DNA of 64,000 nt from Theristus sp. LFF4_11 (lineage: Eukaryota; Nematoda; Chromadorea; Monhysterida; Xyalidae), in contig JASANC010001276.1 in the NCBI GenBank assembly GCA_030248135.1, positions 62,001 to 126,000 on the forward strand. The letters are read 5' to 3'. Both the position numbers and the translations under genes were made by a program. The notes beneath the pieces were generated by a model. The model did not search any database, was not told where the DNA came from, and was given only the letters and a program-made list of their open reading frames with translations. Below are positions 23,401-33,470 of the stretch, in pieces. The first letter of the stretch is position 1. Each line of letters starts with the position of its first letter.

Positions 23401-26400
23401 TAAAGTCTCTCGGCAGACACAGTCGGTCGAGACGTGCTGGATCGCACGGCAATACCGCATACGCTGGGCATGTATCTTGACTCTGATACCACTTGTGGTC
23501 GAACGTTTTGAACGTTGGACCCATCAGGTAGCACCCTAAAATGGTTGAACGAAACTTCTAGCGCACGTCTGCTTTTCAAGCTTTTTATAAGCACACGATT
23601 GATCATTTCTGTGTTCTCAGCCGGCGACGTGTCGTTTCCACCGGATTGTGAACTGTGCTATTTTTTTGTCAAAGAACGTTTTGTACTGAAACGCTGAGAA
23701 AACGGAACATCTGCTAATAATCGTTCTTCAAATCGTTCTTCAACAATGAGTTCCATGGGTCCCGCTCAGCCAGACCGAATGTTTTTACATACGACTGCAC
23801 CCAATCAGCTTCAGTGTTCTGTCTCGTCGCAGCAGTGTGTAAAACTTCGGCGAGTCAAATTGATTCTGACAAATCGGGCGATTCTCACGAACATGGATGC
23901 CTTGCGTCAATCAGTGGCGCGACCATCACGAACACCACCGCCAGCAGGCCGAGTTGGATGGCGGACATCGTAGAATGATCGAAGTTCGTCTGGTTGAACG
24001 AAGCGGGGCGTTTTGCTTGATGTCGTCTTAGACTCTACTTGACACTGATGTTGAATCGCTCCAATCTAATGGCCGCTCAATTTATACTCTGCCGCCCGAA
24101 CCGGTTTCAGTTTCGAGAAGTTTTTCTGTTCGACCGAAGTCGTGTGATCTTGGCTTTTTTGGCTTGCCGTGTCATTGTAATTGTATTAAAATTCGTTTTT
24201 TGTGTTTTTTTGTACCGCTTTCGCTTTTGTGACGTTACGTGTAGTAATCAGTGAATCGGTTTGCGGATGAGAATTCAGCTGAATTGAAATTTTTTTCCAA
24301 AACTTTCAAATCCAGTTTCTTCCTAATCATTCCGGTTACCGTAATTGCTCACTTCCTGTGTCATAGTATTTTCTGTGCTTTCTCTTACCCTTTCTCTTGT
24401 GCAGATTTCTGCGTAGGCTGACAGAACCTGGCCTGACATCATGCCCATTCGCGAGCGAAGCGGACAGCGGATGCCGGCATAATATGGTCCGTTGGTCGTT
24501 CGCGCTAAAATTCCAAACTTACTTTGCCTTGCATTGGGAGCATAAAAGGAGCTGAAAATTTTTCCTGTGCACACAGGTAGGTAACCCATAGATACGCTGT
24601 GCGTACAAGAAATTTTTTCATGGTGATGTTCTACACACGCTGTGTGCGCATTACATGTGTTCTGAATCTGCTGTTTCTTATTCTTCTATACCCCTTTTTC
24701 GCCCATGTCATAAATAAAATTGTGTGCGCAGTTTCAGTGATATGAAGAAAATTCTGACTGTTATGATAAAAACATTTCCTGGGGAAAAATCTTTGGGATT
24801 TTCAAACTTCGCATTCATTTTTTCTGTGATGCTTCCCAAGACTCAAATTTAGCCTTTTTACACAAAATTGCAAAAAAAATGCTTATTTTGAAGTGTATTT
24901 GCCATTTCTGCGCATGAAACCATATTTTTGCGCCGCTTATTCATTATTTCGGTTGCTCATGGCAACCCTCGAACTTTGTCGAAAAAATGTAACTGTCAAA
25001 TTTGCGGTATTTCGGATTCGAGCATTTAGCGACCACTAAAACCACTAAAACAATGATCAAACTTTGATCGCTGACACTGGTTGGCCTAGGACAAAGTGTA
25101 CTGGAGAGGCATTGGCGAACGCAATGTCCCCTTCTGTGGCAAAGGCAATGGCTCACTGGACGGACGGTTTTGCCTACATTCATACTCCCACACCAATCCA
25201 CAAGAGTTTGGTAAAAAGGGTGAAAATCAACGGAAGACAACACATGTTTTATCACTGGTGCTGGTGTGTAAAGAGCGGTGTGCATGCGTAGCAACTATAA
25301 AGCTACATGCAGCAAATAATGTTTGCAATTGATTTTTCTGTTTTTGCACAGAATTTACAGAATTTTGCACATGCTGTGATTTCAGACTAAACTGGAGAGG
25401 ACAATTGAAAAATAATTTTGAAGCTTTTCAAGCTTTTCAGCCACACAAACGCCGCGCAAAAATATAACTCTTGATAATTGTATCTGTGTGTACCACATCA
25501 GAGACTTGAAAAGAGTTGTCGAGCCAAGTTTCTCACTGCTTACACAAGCTCATATTCCACTTTTTTAAGCGTCTCCCGCATGATTACATGCCATATGGTG
25601 CTGCTGAAGTTTTTCTGGAGTCATCCATCTTGTATTTTGGAAAAAACGATCACATCAAATCAAAGTTGCAGACTGTAGTTTTTCTCCGTTAATTTTTCGT
25701 TCCGTTTTGCTCAAATTGATGATCAGAATTTGACTATAACAAAAATTGCTTTTTCCTTGATGGACAGTTAATTCTGCCGAATTTCGGTTTTCTGTCGCAG
25801 TTCCGCTGAATTTATCGTTTTAGCTTGTGTAAGAGTTTCAAACTTATGGACAACGATAAATTTGCTTGTGAATTACATTTTTTACATTTATATTTTTTGT
25901 GCCGCTTTGGCGTGTGATTAAACGCATGCTTACTGTGCAGGCATTGCTGTGAAAGCGGAGTTTGGTTTGCACAGAAAACATGCATACCGTAATCACCAAG
26001 GATAACAAATCAGCGGATTGCCTATAATTTAGAGTTCGTTTGTAGCTATGTTTTAACGCTGCTTCAGCACTAGCACTAAGTACTGCTTTAGCACTAAGTA
26101 CTGCTTCATGAATGCCGCTTTAGTTTTTTAGTTCAATGTGTCACACAAATTAATAGTCGGAACTTGAAAATCATTGGAACTGCATTTTCCTGGATGGACG
26201 GTTAAATTCTGCTGAGTTCATTTTTGTCGCACTTCTGCTGATTTTTTTTGTTTTACTCTGGACAAAACCGTAGGCATTGCATTACAATTGCAAAACTATA
26301 AACAGCAATAAATTTGCTTTTGAATTGCATGTTATCTTTTAACGAACCTGTTCCGTCAACATTAAAGGTGTCAGCATTCAAGTTGCAACAAAATAGGCAA

Positions 26401-29400
26401 AAAACCGGTTTCATTTAAACAACTCGGTCACACCATTTCATGCACGTAGTGTATACGTTGGTACAAACAAGAGAATCCATAGCCCTCAGGCATGTTCAAA
26501 CTCAACGAAAATCACAAAACATCCATTATGACAGTTTTCATTGCAATTTTCAAAATTCTCGAATGAAAAACTCAACTTTTCAGGCACGCTCGCTGCGGGT
26601 GAAGATCATTGACGACGACGGTCTCTACGAGCTGATCCGTGATCGATCGGCCGCAGAACTTTCGAAGCAACCAGAACACCGAAACACGGAAACAGAACAG
26701 CAAACAACAACAGCCACTTCCAAGAGTGTCTCACCACTGAAACGGCGACACCCTGCGTCTGCCGTTGCAACGGTTGTGCGTGCAGGAAAATTAATATTTT
26801 GCTTTGAGTCACTGATGTCCGTTTAGCCTGGGTAAAAAAGCTAATGATGAGACCGTATTTGCGTGTCATCTGACACTAGAATGGTCGGTTGGTTGACAAA
26901 AAAGTTACTTCTCGAGCCACTTTTCTTGTCAATCTTCCGACCTGCGAAAGATGAGAACGAAAATAAGGATAAGGTGCTCTGAAGCTTGAATGTCAAAAAA
27001 CATATACGACACGTTTGTATGCGGACGTGTTGATTGGCTGCTATTCGGTCACCACAGCCCATCAGCAGTGGATTACATGGTTACAAAAACTACAAGGTCC
27101 GTGACTTTCCAGAAGTTTTTGGTCGTCCACTTTGCAGATCGAAAGCGAACCGGAAGTGCCAGCAAAGAAGCGCCCACCAGCCACCGTTGTCGTCACCGAT
27201 CGCGCGTCCTCGGCCGCTGCTGCTGTTGACCGCTCGCTCAGCTGGGTTGACAAGCACAAACCGACGTCACTGAAGCAAATCATTGGGCAACAGGGCGACA
27301 AGAGCTGCGTGCGAAAGTTGCTGGACTGGCTGCGCCTGTGGCATCGAAGGGGCGATAATGCTGGTGCTGACAAGAAACGTGAGCAGCCTGTGGTTGGAGG
27401 TTTTTTGTCAATTTGTTTTTTTACATGTGTTAGTGCTGGTTTTGGAACAGGATGATTTGATTTGAATATTATATTGGTTAGGCTGAGTTTTCTTTTTTAT
27501 TTTGGGTGCTGGATGTTGTGACCTCTTACATGCGCAAAAGCAATACAAACTGATCGGCATAGTAGACGCAATCAATGCTTTCTTCAGCCAAACAACTCGA
27601 TCTCCAATATTGTGTGGGACCTTGCACAAGGCAGCTAGCGAAAGTCTTTTCAATCATCTGTGTGATGTTTTCAACGTTAAACTTTTTTCAGCGGCAAAAC
27701 CAAGCTGGAAAAGTCAAGACGGCTCGGCATTCAAAGCGGCTCTGCTGTCCGGTCCGCCCGGCATTGGTAAAACGACGTCGGCGTATCTGGCTTGCAAAGT
27801 AAGGGCAACTCGCTGATTGGCTCTGTTTCTCAAGTTTTTGATGCACGTTTTTCATTAGTTGTGCAGCTTTCAACATAACCGCTCAGCTATCAATCAGCAA
27901 CCTTTCGATTTGAAGTTTTTTTTAATGCACTTCTAGGCTAAATGCTCTGTTTCGTTATAATTTCGAAGCTCCAGTTATTATTTGTTTTCAAACTGGTGTG
28001 CTAAGCGCTGATTTGCTATACCAGTGCATTGGTACGAGTGCGTTTCCAATTTAAATGCAACCAATCGGTGCCTGTTTAAGCATTTCCAGTTGTCCATTCT
28101 CCTTTTCAGGAACTCGGTTTATTCGCCGTCGAATTCAACGCCTCGGACACGCGCAATAAGAAATCCCTGGAGGCACACGTGCAACAGTTGATCTCTGGCT
28201 CGCACCAAATGGAGGAGTATTATGCAAAGGGACAAGGTGCTGTCGCTCGCGACGGGACACTTTCGTTTGTGGCTAAACTGATTGATTAGCTGCACGTTTT
28301 CAAGCTGCATGTTGGCAATTGTTATGCCATTGGTTTTTCTGTTAAAGTTGATTTCATTCAATATAATGTATCCAATGTGCCTAAAACTTGCATTTTCAAA
28401 TACGTTTTGAAGCCGTTTTATAGTAGTGGTTTTCGGGCAACTTTTTCTGAATCAGTCCCGATAATTTTTGCGATCTGGGGATGTGATGGAAAATAATAAG
28501 CAGTGAAAAGCCTGTTTTGCCAGACATAAAAGCCGGCTTTTCCATGCCCGTTTTTAAGTAATGCAGTGTAATCGTGTTGTTGCTTGTGCAGCCGCAATGT
28601 CGCCCATGGCACACTCAACGTTGCGTCACGTGCTGATCATGGATGAGGTCGATGGCATGAGCGGCAATCACGATCGAGCCGGAGTAAGTTTCATGTTTTT
28701 TTCGTCCGCCTTTCGTAATGCGCTACAAATGTGCTGTGGAGTGCGTGTGTGTTTACTCAAGGCGCATTCATGCACGCGCGCGCGCTGAAGCGCAGTCATC
28801 AACGTCAACATGAATGGTGAAGTGAAGCGGCGTCAGCCATTGCAGCCTTAGGCTTAGGCTTAGGCTTAGGCTTATTAAAATAGCCTGACCTAAAAAACGC
28901 GCGCTTCACAGCGCGTCACTTCGATCATTCATGCTGGCGCACAGCAGAATGTGTGCGTGCTCTAAAAATGCTCTAAAACGTAAAGCGCACCGAAGTCAGC
29001 CTTCATGAATGGCGCTTCAAGTGTGGCATGTTGGTTGGCTATTGAAGCCACTCAGACGTATGCTGAAAAGCGGATGTACGTCAAGTGCTCCGCGGACAAG
29101 AACACGAAACGTGCCGTGCCGTGCCGTGCCGTGCCGTACATAACATACGCACAATGTGCGTACAGTAGTTTGCCAATGCACGAGACGTGACGTGCCATCC
29201 GCGCATACGTCAGTCAGTATAGACGGGTTTTACGAGCAGTCTCCACTCTCCACAATGCCAGATTGCAGTAACGTCATAGCATGGTTTCGTAAAACAAAAT
29301 TGTCTCAAAAGCAAAATGGAAATACAAATTGTTTACAAGCTCATTTTTTCAAGATGCAAGAGTTGATCTCGCTGATCAAAACAACGAAAGTGCCGATCAT

Positions 29401-32400
29401 CTGCATTTGCAACGACCGTCAGTCACAGAAGATCCGTTCGCTCGCCAACTACTGCTTCGATTTGCGCTTCTACAAACCGCGCGTGGAACAGATCAGAGTG
29501 AGACGTCTTGTTCACATTTGCTTTTTATTGAATCCAGTCCAGACGCAATATGATTGGTCATATGTGCGATGGTGTGGTGGGACGTGGACGTGGTGCACAT
29601 TAGAGATATAATTTTTTTGGAAAAACAGAATTTCGTGAAAAATGTCCGGAAATTTTTCTGATGCCATTGCTAGTGCACCTTGCCACAAATTTCCACCAGA
29701 AGCGGCGTGCGTGCGCACCGCATGACGTCCACTGCACCACAATTTACCGCGTTCTGCCACTCACACTGTTGTGTCGGTTTGATTGCACATCAGGAGGTGC
29801 ACTGGGAATTGTGCTCCAGAAGAAGTTTTTTTGTAGTTTCAAGTTTTGTTTCTTGACCTTGTGACGGACGTTTTCAGGTTCCTTTGGAGTATAGAAATTT
29901 TTGAAATTTTTGAGAAAACAACCCGGAAATTTTTGAATCGGAAAAAACTTGTCCCAGGGTCGCCTGCTGACGATTTGCCACGCGGAGAAGTTTCGCGTGC
30001 TGCCGCAAACGTTGGATCAATTGATTGCCGGTGCAAACCACGACGTGAGACAGGTCAGGTGAAAGGATGCGTAAACAATTGAACGCAGCTGTTGTGTGTA
30101 CAGTCGAACTCAAAATTATAGGCAATCAGCTGATTGGTTGCTGGTCGCGCGATGCTTGCTTTCTGTGCAGGACAGACTCCGCCTTTACAGCAATGTCTGC
30201 ACAGAATGTATGCTTCACGTGATCAACCACCAATGAGCTGATTGCCTATAATTTGTGTTCGACTGTAGATTGTCAAAATTGTTTAATTTTGCGCAATACA
30301 GTCACAGACAAAAATAACGGTCATAGAGTTGATCAACTGTTTTGCAACGTTCAATAATGGACGAAATCGTGCAGGTCATTCAACATTTGAACATGCTTGC
30401 GGCCGGGAGTGACACGATTGATTTTGACACGGCTCGAAACGAGGCGAAGGCGGCGAAAAAGGATGTCGCAATGGTTAGCACTTATTGCTCTGCCACGGCG
30501 GTTTTTTTTAGTTTATTGTCAATGTTAAATCTAATAAGGCACCATGGCTAACAAACACACAGGCACATATGCTATGTTTCGGCAACGTACGTGTCAGCGC
30601 TTGCTGGTGTGTTTGCTTGCCACTGTGCAACACTAGGCCAAGACTAGATGTGGTCGTAAACTGTGAAGTGTGGCTACAGTTTGGCGTCTGAATCTTTCAT
30701 GCTGATGTGATTGGCTGCATTGAGCTGGTTACACCAACGAACGAACCGATTTCAAAAGCAGCCTATCAGCGGATTCCCCATGGAGAATTCCACTAAAACG
30801 TCTGGTTTCCATGACTCGCTCCCATATTTTCTCATTTTCATTCGTCATTCGTTGTTTTCCAGAACATTTTCGAAGCAGCACGCGAACTGCTCAGTGCGCC
30901 ACCGCCAACGTCATCGGCAACCGCGAACTCGCTCGTTCACAAAACGGAACTGTTCTTTCAAGACTACAATTTGATGTCGCTGTTCGTGCAGGAGAATTAC
31001 TTACATCTGCAGCCACATAATGCAAAGTAATTCGTTTTTTTATCAGTGTTGGTGCGTTGCGTGTGATGAACAAACCGTAACATGTTCCTGTTTATGATAC
31101 CATTGTCTCATGTCACTTTACAACTTCGCAAAAAAAAACTAAATTGCAATAGTTTTGAAAGGAAACGAATTGGGGTATCTTTGCAATATCTTGACACATG
31201 CAAATGAATGTGTTGATGTGAACTGGCCGTGAGGCTTACAAATAAACTTTGATTTGATTTATATCTTTGTTGCAACCTTGAAAAATGATTGATTTCCATT
31301 CGAAAAAATCAAGTGAAAAAACTCATTAGTATTATCTTTATGCAATTACCGACTTTTTGTCAGAACTGCACTGGCGCGAACGCGTGCATTTGCGACGGCG
31401 TCAAAATTGATGTGCTATGGTGACCAGTGCGAACGGCTGATACGAACGTCCGGCTCGTGGAATCTGCTCAATGAAGTGGTTGGTTGGTTGGTTTGGTGGT
31501 TGGTCTATGCTGCAGTGTTCGGTGCTGCGTTCAGTTGTGCTGTGCTACAGTCGAACTCTGTAACATGTCCAACCAGCTGATTGGTTGGTGGTCACGTGAT
31601 GCATGGATTCTGACAAACCAACCTCCGCCTGCACAGCACCTCATGCACAGAATTCATGTATCAATCAATCCATCTTGTTGGATATGCTATAGAGTTGCTT
31701 GTTTGTGTGTTTGGTATTTGCCGGCACACTTGCCTTTACACGTGGTAACAATGTTGCCCCATGATTTGCCAGGCCATGTTCTCCTCAGTGCTGCCCACCG
31801 AGCATCTTCGTGGCCATCTGAGCGGCCAGATCGTGTTTCCCAGTTGGCTCGGTCGAAATTCCACGTTCGGAAAGCGACAACGCCTGTTGCAGCAGTTGCA
31901 CGCGCACATGTCCTTGCAGTTAGTGTTGTTTGTGAGGACGTTTTTTTCGGTGATGTTTTCTTGCGAAAGACCCGTGCACATTTGTGTTCAAAGGCATGTC
32001 ATCAATCTTTTGTGGCACAGTGTAGTCACAAACACGCACGCACGCACGCATCCACATCGATGCGCACGTTTGCCTGTGGAGTCAGTGTGTTTGTTTGCTA
32101 CGGCGCAGCACTAGACTGAAAACACATTGCTAGACAATCCGCTGGCGGTCTTCACACAAGGACCGCCAGACAATGTTGTGATCCCCCTCGTTGTCCCATT
32201 TCATAATCACGTTTCTGTTCAACATTCCTTTCTTTTCAGTCTTTCGTGCGACAGCAACAGTCTCCAATTGGACTATCTGCCCGTGCTGCGTGACTCTCTG
32301 ACTCAGCCATTGATTCGCTGCAACAACGACGGAATACCTGCTGTTATGAAGGCTCGTTATTGTTTTTTAACCTCATTTTTTCCTGGCAAACTGATGATCG

Positions 32401-33470
32401 TCGCTTTCTCGTGGACCTGGTGGTAGCGTGTCTGTGCGTTCGGAGGATCCGCCGAGAGGTGTGTAGGCACTTAATGACAGAGAAAACTCGATGGGCACCC
32501 TACTCGACGGCGTTCTGTACGCTTTTCTGGGTTAGCCTTGGCTAAAAACATCGCCTAAAATCCCCCAACAACTTAAAAAATGGGGGGGGGGGTTCTCCAT
32601 CAGCGCAGTTTTCAGTTTTGTCGTGTGGCGTAAACGAACGACTGTTTTGCGCCCCGCAGAAGACGTGCGTTCCGGGCGACGAAAAAAAACAAACAACCCC
32701 CCCCGAAATCGCCTAAAATCCCCCAACAACAAAAAATTTCTCCACTCAGGCTCGCTTGAAAATTAGCAGAAATGGACATTTTCAACTGAATTCTGGCAAT
32801 TTTCGAATATTTTCTCAGATCTATGACGCTTATGATCTGGTGCGCGACGACGCCGACGCGATTGGTGAGCTGACGAATTTTTCCGGAAAGCCGGACCCAA
32901 TGAGTGCGATTCCAAGCAAGGTGGGGGAAGAGTGGAACACATGAATGTGTATGATGCTTGGTGGTTTTGAAATCGAGATCTAAACTCTACCTGTTATTAT
33001 TGGTCCGGTTGGTTTTGTCTGGTGGTTGTTTTTATTCAACAACTTCGTTCAGCAGTCGAAAACAGACCGCATGTATCCGACATCCAACGTTGCGAAAATT
33101 GTTGTTCAAATTTAAAAGAAGCTTTACCCAACGTTTAATGGTTGTTTACGAATTTCACGTGACCTTTTCGACCACGTGACCCAGAACGAAGGCTCACTGA
33201 AACGCACTGGTGCACTGCAACCCCCCCCCAAAGGGTTGTGCCTCCTCCTGTGCTAACATCGGTGTGTTTCTCCAGGTGAAAGCTGCGTTCACGCGTGCGT
33301 ACAACAAGTCTGGCCGCAGACTACCGTACGATCCGGGTGATCTGGCTGGGAAGCCGACAAAAACGGCCAAAAAGAAACAATCGGATGATGACAATGGAAA
33401 CGAGCCGGAAGAGCCGGACGCTGATGAGGCGCAGGGAAGGGCGGCTTTTGAATCGGTCGACTGTTGGTGA
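14430..33470 (+). CDS. RFC1: RFC1, large subunit of replication factor C (clamp loader)
   Basis: RFC1 opens and loads the PCNA ring at primer-template junctions. The 21 exons are 14430-14799, 15151-15284, 15489-15555, 15649-15804, 16512-16853, 17571-17767, 18115-18294, 26584-26775, 27138-27378, 27692-27798, 28110-28236, 28592-28683, 29354-29497, 29958-30053, 30375-30473, 30863-31026, 31364-31478, 31773-31918, 32240-32342, 32819-32920 and 33276-33470. All phases agree, giving 1,122 aa (human 1,148). Features in order: an N-terminal DIRAFF motif as in other RFC1 proteins; a long basic, disordered region; BRCT domain (about residues 423-500; [20 protein letters not shown]); AAA+ core with Walker A GPPGIGKT (near 647), Walker [10 protein letters not shown] (near 719) and [11 protein letters not shown]1 C-terminal domain ending with [18 protein letters not shown] and an acidic tail. 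The N-terminal ATG is the nearest one before DIRAFF. Intron 7 is 8.3 kb and holds another gene and a retrotransposon. Exon 8 could end 3 nt earlier. Confidence 0.97.
16014..16180 (+). repeat. Dispersed repeat, GGACTCGGATC family (copy 1)
   Basis: About 165 bp in RFC1 intron 4, containing GGACTCGGATCC, CCAATTTTGAATT and CGCATTGAGACGCGG and ending AAAATAAA. A second copy is at 16968-17130 and a third at 48489-48645. The A-rich tail suggests a short retroposon, but no tRNA-like head is clear. Confidence 0.65.
16968..17130 (+). repeat. Dispersed repeat, GGACTCGGATC family (copy 2)
   Basis: Second copy, in RFC1 intron 5, sharing GTGGACTCGGATCACTTC, CCAATTTTGAATTACCGC and GCGCATTGAGTCTCG and also ending in an AATAAAA tail. 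Confidence 0.65.
17139..17408. repeat. GC-rich palindromic CATTCATG-family element
   Basis: Starts near AGCGCTATTCATGG and ends GCATGAATGGGCC. The inside is packed with GCGCTTCA and TGAAGCG in both orientations, so it can fold back on itself. It lies in RFC1 intron 5. Confidence 0.55.
17866..17940 (+). repeat. Dispersed hairpin repeat (copy 1)
   Basis: Carries ACGAGCCTGG, a loop of about 20 nt, then CCAGGCGAGACCGCAAG, followed by a second small hairpin. Related copies occur at 50146-50200, 56226-56290 and 56458-56525; the stem pairs GCCTGG/CCAGGC here and GCCAGG/CCTGGC in the 56-kb copies. It lies in RFC1 intron 6. Confidence 0.6.
18684..18833 (-). repeat. LTR (3' copy in element orientation)
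   Basis: 150-bp long terminal repeat matching 21152-21301 with no differences seen by eye. Confidence 0.92.
18898..21042 (-). CDS. Retrotransposon Gag-like polyprotein
   Basis: Intact frame of 714 aa inside the LTR element. It has a Ser-rich N-terminus, an acidic linker, and a basic block ([14 protein letters not shown]) followed by about nine short degenerate repeats of the GFSPR / GLIPK / GLSPR type (plus-strand positions 20145-20393). A glutamine-rich coiled-coil-like stretch comes next, then a retrotrans_gag-type domain ([16 protein letters not shown] ... [20 protein letters not shown] ... VQGLLNPLL). The C-terminus is Asn/Gln-rich, with no CCHC zinc knuckle. The frame stops before the 3' LTR and is not followed by pol. 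Such Gag proteins package element RNA in Ty3/gypsy-like retrotransposons. Confidence 0.9.
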   Translation of the reverse strand: MARRNASSSSLSSRDSSPDSLITDDHTVKKSREDLLQMIDYCQEFSDRSALNSICRTLRDRKEISRTLLYKLKRDIGPSQTLSIEDLADKARLFVLDMFKYKAYVNWSTVTQDNSTQKVSSNENVQRHDSKDDDDSDDEYEDASDSLESVRTAGDQSKTAQSSVNDDDEPHASNALHAAQVKPGTSNQSTSVKPATTKRLKKKVKKKKVKRSNGGEKLSGFSPRVHQFNGFSPRTEGLSGFSPRVEPTGFIPKANESTGLIPRTKNLIGEPTGLIPKANDEATGLSPRHDKMKASGLSPRHDKVKTETGVSEQLIQLVMQQQQQMQKQYEQLQKQNDFMMTMFSQMLELQNQQKVTADHDHCCKQNVANGTTDNDRAYMMLLSEKWQKFDPAKNHKFRTWLSSLQTRLELWHPPPKIAVEHIRMCLSDDALFAFDQQPQGVRENSEESIKYLESIYGPRNEAITSVYELDTATRQEGESVRAFGLRLENLLLATGHNYRGSDGNYIPFVETTLINKFVQGLLNPLLSSKAEDQKFKGLNFREIVDKVQGIEDCENFKKKKNSRDDDRQKNKDNGSKPNYQNTSRENHETNFNYKPQFSDQFGHNQQHYNQIENYQFANNQINPQINNQQQQNTQYTGRCSRIRHDTRQQNYSPKFARFRNWHPQFRMSEAEKQWMARIYGRSKTATYPRTATNDVGNDQRSEHDYGLRDETSID
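21152..21301 (-). repeat. LTR (5' copy in element orientation)
   Basis: Matches 18684-18833. The primer-binding-site-like sequence lies immediately inside it on the lower-coordinate side. Confidence 0.92.
21674..23968 (-). CDS. Secreted vWD-C8-TIL domain protein (nested in RFC1 intron 7)
   Basis: Cys-rich extracellular protein of about 409 aa. Exons (high to low): 23924-23968, 23793-23865, 23342-23535, 23195-23257, 22889-23036, 22615-22808, 22448-22543, 22121-22320, 21674-21888. Exon 1 gives a hydrophobic signal peptide ([15 protein letters not shown]). The vWD domain starts [20 protein letters not shown] and continues [29 protein letters not shown] and [22 protein letters not shown]8-like domain follows ([20 protein letters not shown]), and a terminal TIL (trypsin-inhibitor-like) domain ends GRCVRPNQC. 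Domain order is that of mucin/vWF-type and TIL-bearing nematode proteins; partner and role are unknown. Junction exon 6/7 (22615/22543) is one frame out with the visible splice sites, so that boundary is unresolved or there is a sequence error. Confidence 0.8.
25920..26126. repeat. Fragments of two MITE families side by side
   Basis: 25920-26040 carries CAGCGGATTGCCTATAATTT next to GAGTTCG, the end of the CAGTCGAACT palindrome family seen at 30102-30267. 26031-26126 carries GTAGCTATGTTTTAACG, a short tandem of CACTAAGTACTGCTTTAG and the CATGAATGCCGC end of the CATTCATG family. Confidence 0.55.
28757..29018. repeat. CATTCATG-family element carrying telomeric DNA
   Basis: Starts AGGCGCATTCATGC and ends CATGAATGGCGCT, with TCA on both sides as a possible 3-bp target duplication. 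The inside has inverted GCGCTTCA / TGAAGCG blocks, and the middle holds a perfect TTAGGC array (28848-28874). It lies in RFC1 intron 12. Confidence 0.6.
28848..28874 (+). repeat. Interstitial telomeric tract (TTAGGC)4
   Basis: Four perfect TTAGGC units followed by TTA. TTAGGC is the telomere repeat of most nematodes; this short internal copy is the best clue to the organism's phylum. Confidence 0.9.
29112..29136. repeat. Pentamer microsatellite
   Basis: Five tandem GTGCC-type units in RFC1 intron 12. Confidence 0.85.
30102..30267. repeat. Palindromic MITE, CAGTCGAACT family (full copy)
   Basis: Both ends are inverted copies of ACAGTCGAACTCAAAATTAT, followed inward by AGGCAATCAGCTGATTGG and its inverse, so the 166-bp unit can fold into one long hairpin. 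It lies in RFC1 intron 14. Partial or diverged copies are at 31549-31665, 25920-26040, 34168-34195 and 51004-51050. Confidence 0.75.
31549..31665. repeat. Diverged CAGTCGAACT-family copy
   Basis: Begins ACAGTCGAACTCTG and has CCAACCAGCTGATTGGTTGG and GCACAGAATTCATG as in the full copy at 30102-30267. The right end is degenerate. It lies in RFC1 intron 17. Confidence 0.55.
32405..32575 (+). mobile_element. tRNA-derived SINE (copy 1)
   Basis: Starts CCTGGTGGTAGCGTG (box-A-like), followed by a degenerate box B and the shared body GGCACTTAATGACAGAG, TTCTGTACGC and GGTTAGCC, with the tail AACATCGCCTAAAATC. Copies at 37262-37432 and 49800-49965 share the same body and tail. The tail sequence CGCCTAAAATCCCCCAAC is repeated once more at 32709-32727. 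It lies in RFC1 intron 19, in host orientation. Confidence 0.75.

Larger units (their letters stand above)
18295..26583. other. RFC1 intron 7 (8.3 kb), host of nested gene and LTR element
   Basis: Bounded by the donor after LESKLAK-type BRCT coding (GCAAAG then GTGGCT) and the acceptor TTTTCAG before [10 protein letters not shown]. It contains an LTR retrotransposon at 18684-21301, a minus-strand vWD-domain gene at 21674-23968, and MITE fragments at 25920-26126. Roughly 24000-25900 holds short open stretches but nothing recognised. Confidence 0.85.

Noticed and set aside
24323..24589. Minus-strand 88-aa frame in RFC1 intron 7
   Set aside because: No signal, domain or phase-compatible neighbours were found; treated as a chance frame.
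29112..29136. Short tandem repeats as a CRISPR-like array
   Set aside because: Units are contiguous pentamers without spacers in a eukaryotic intron; no CRISPR array exists in the window.
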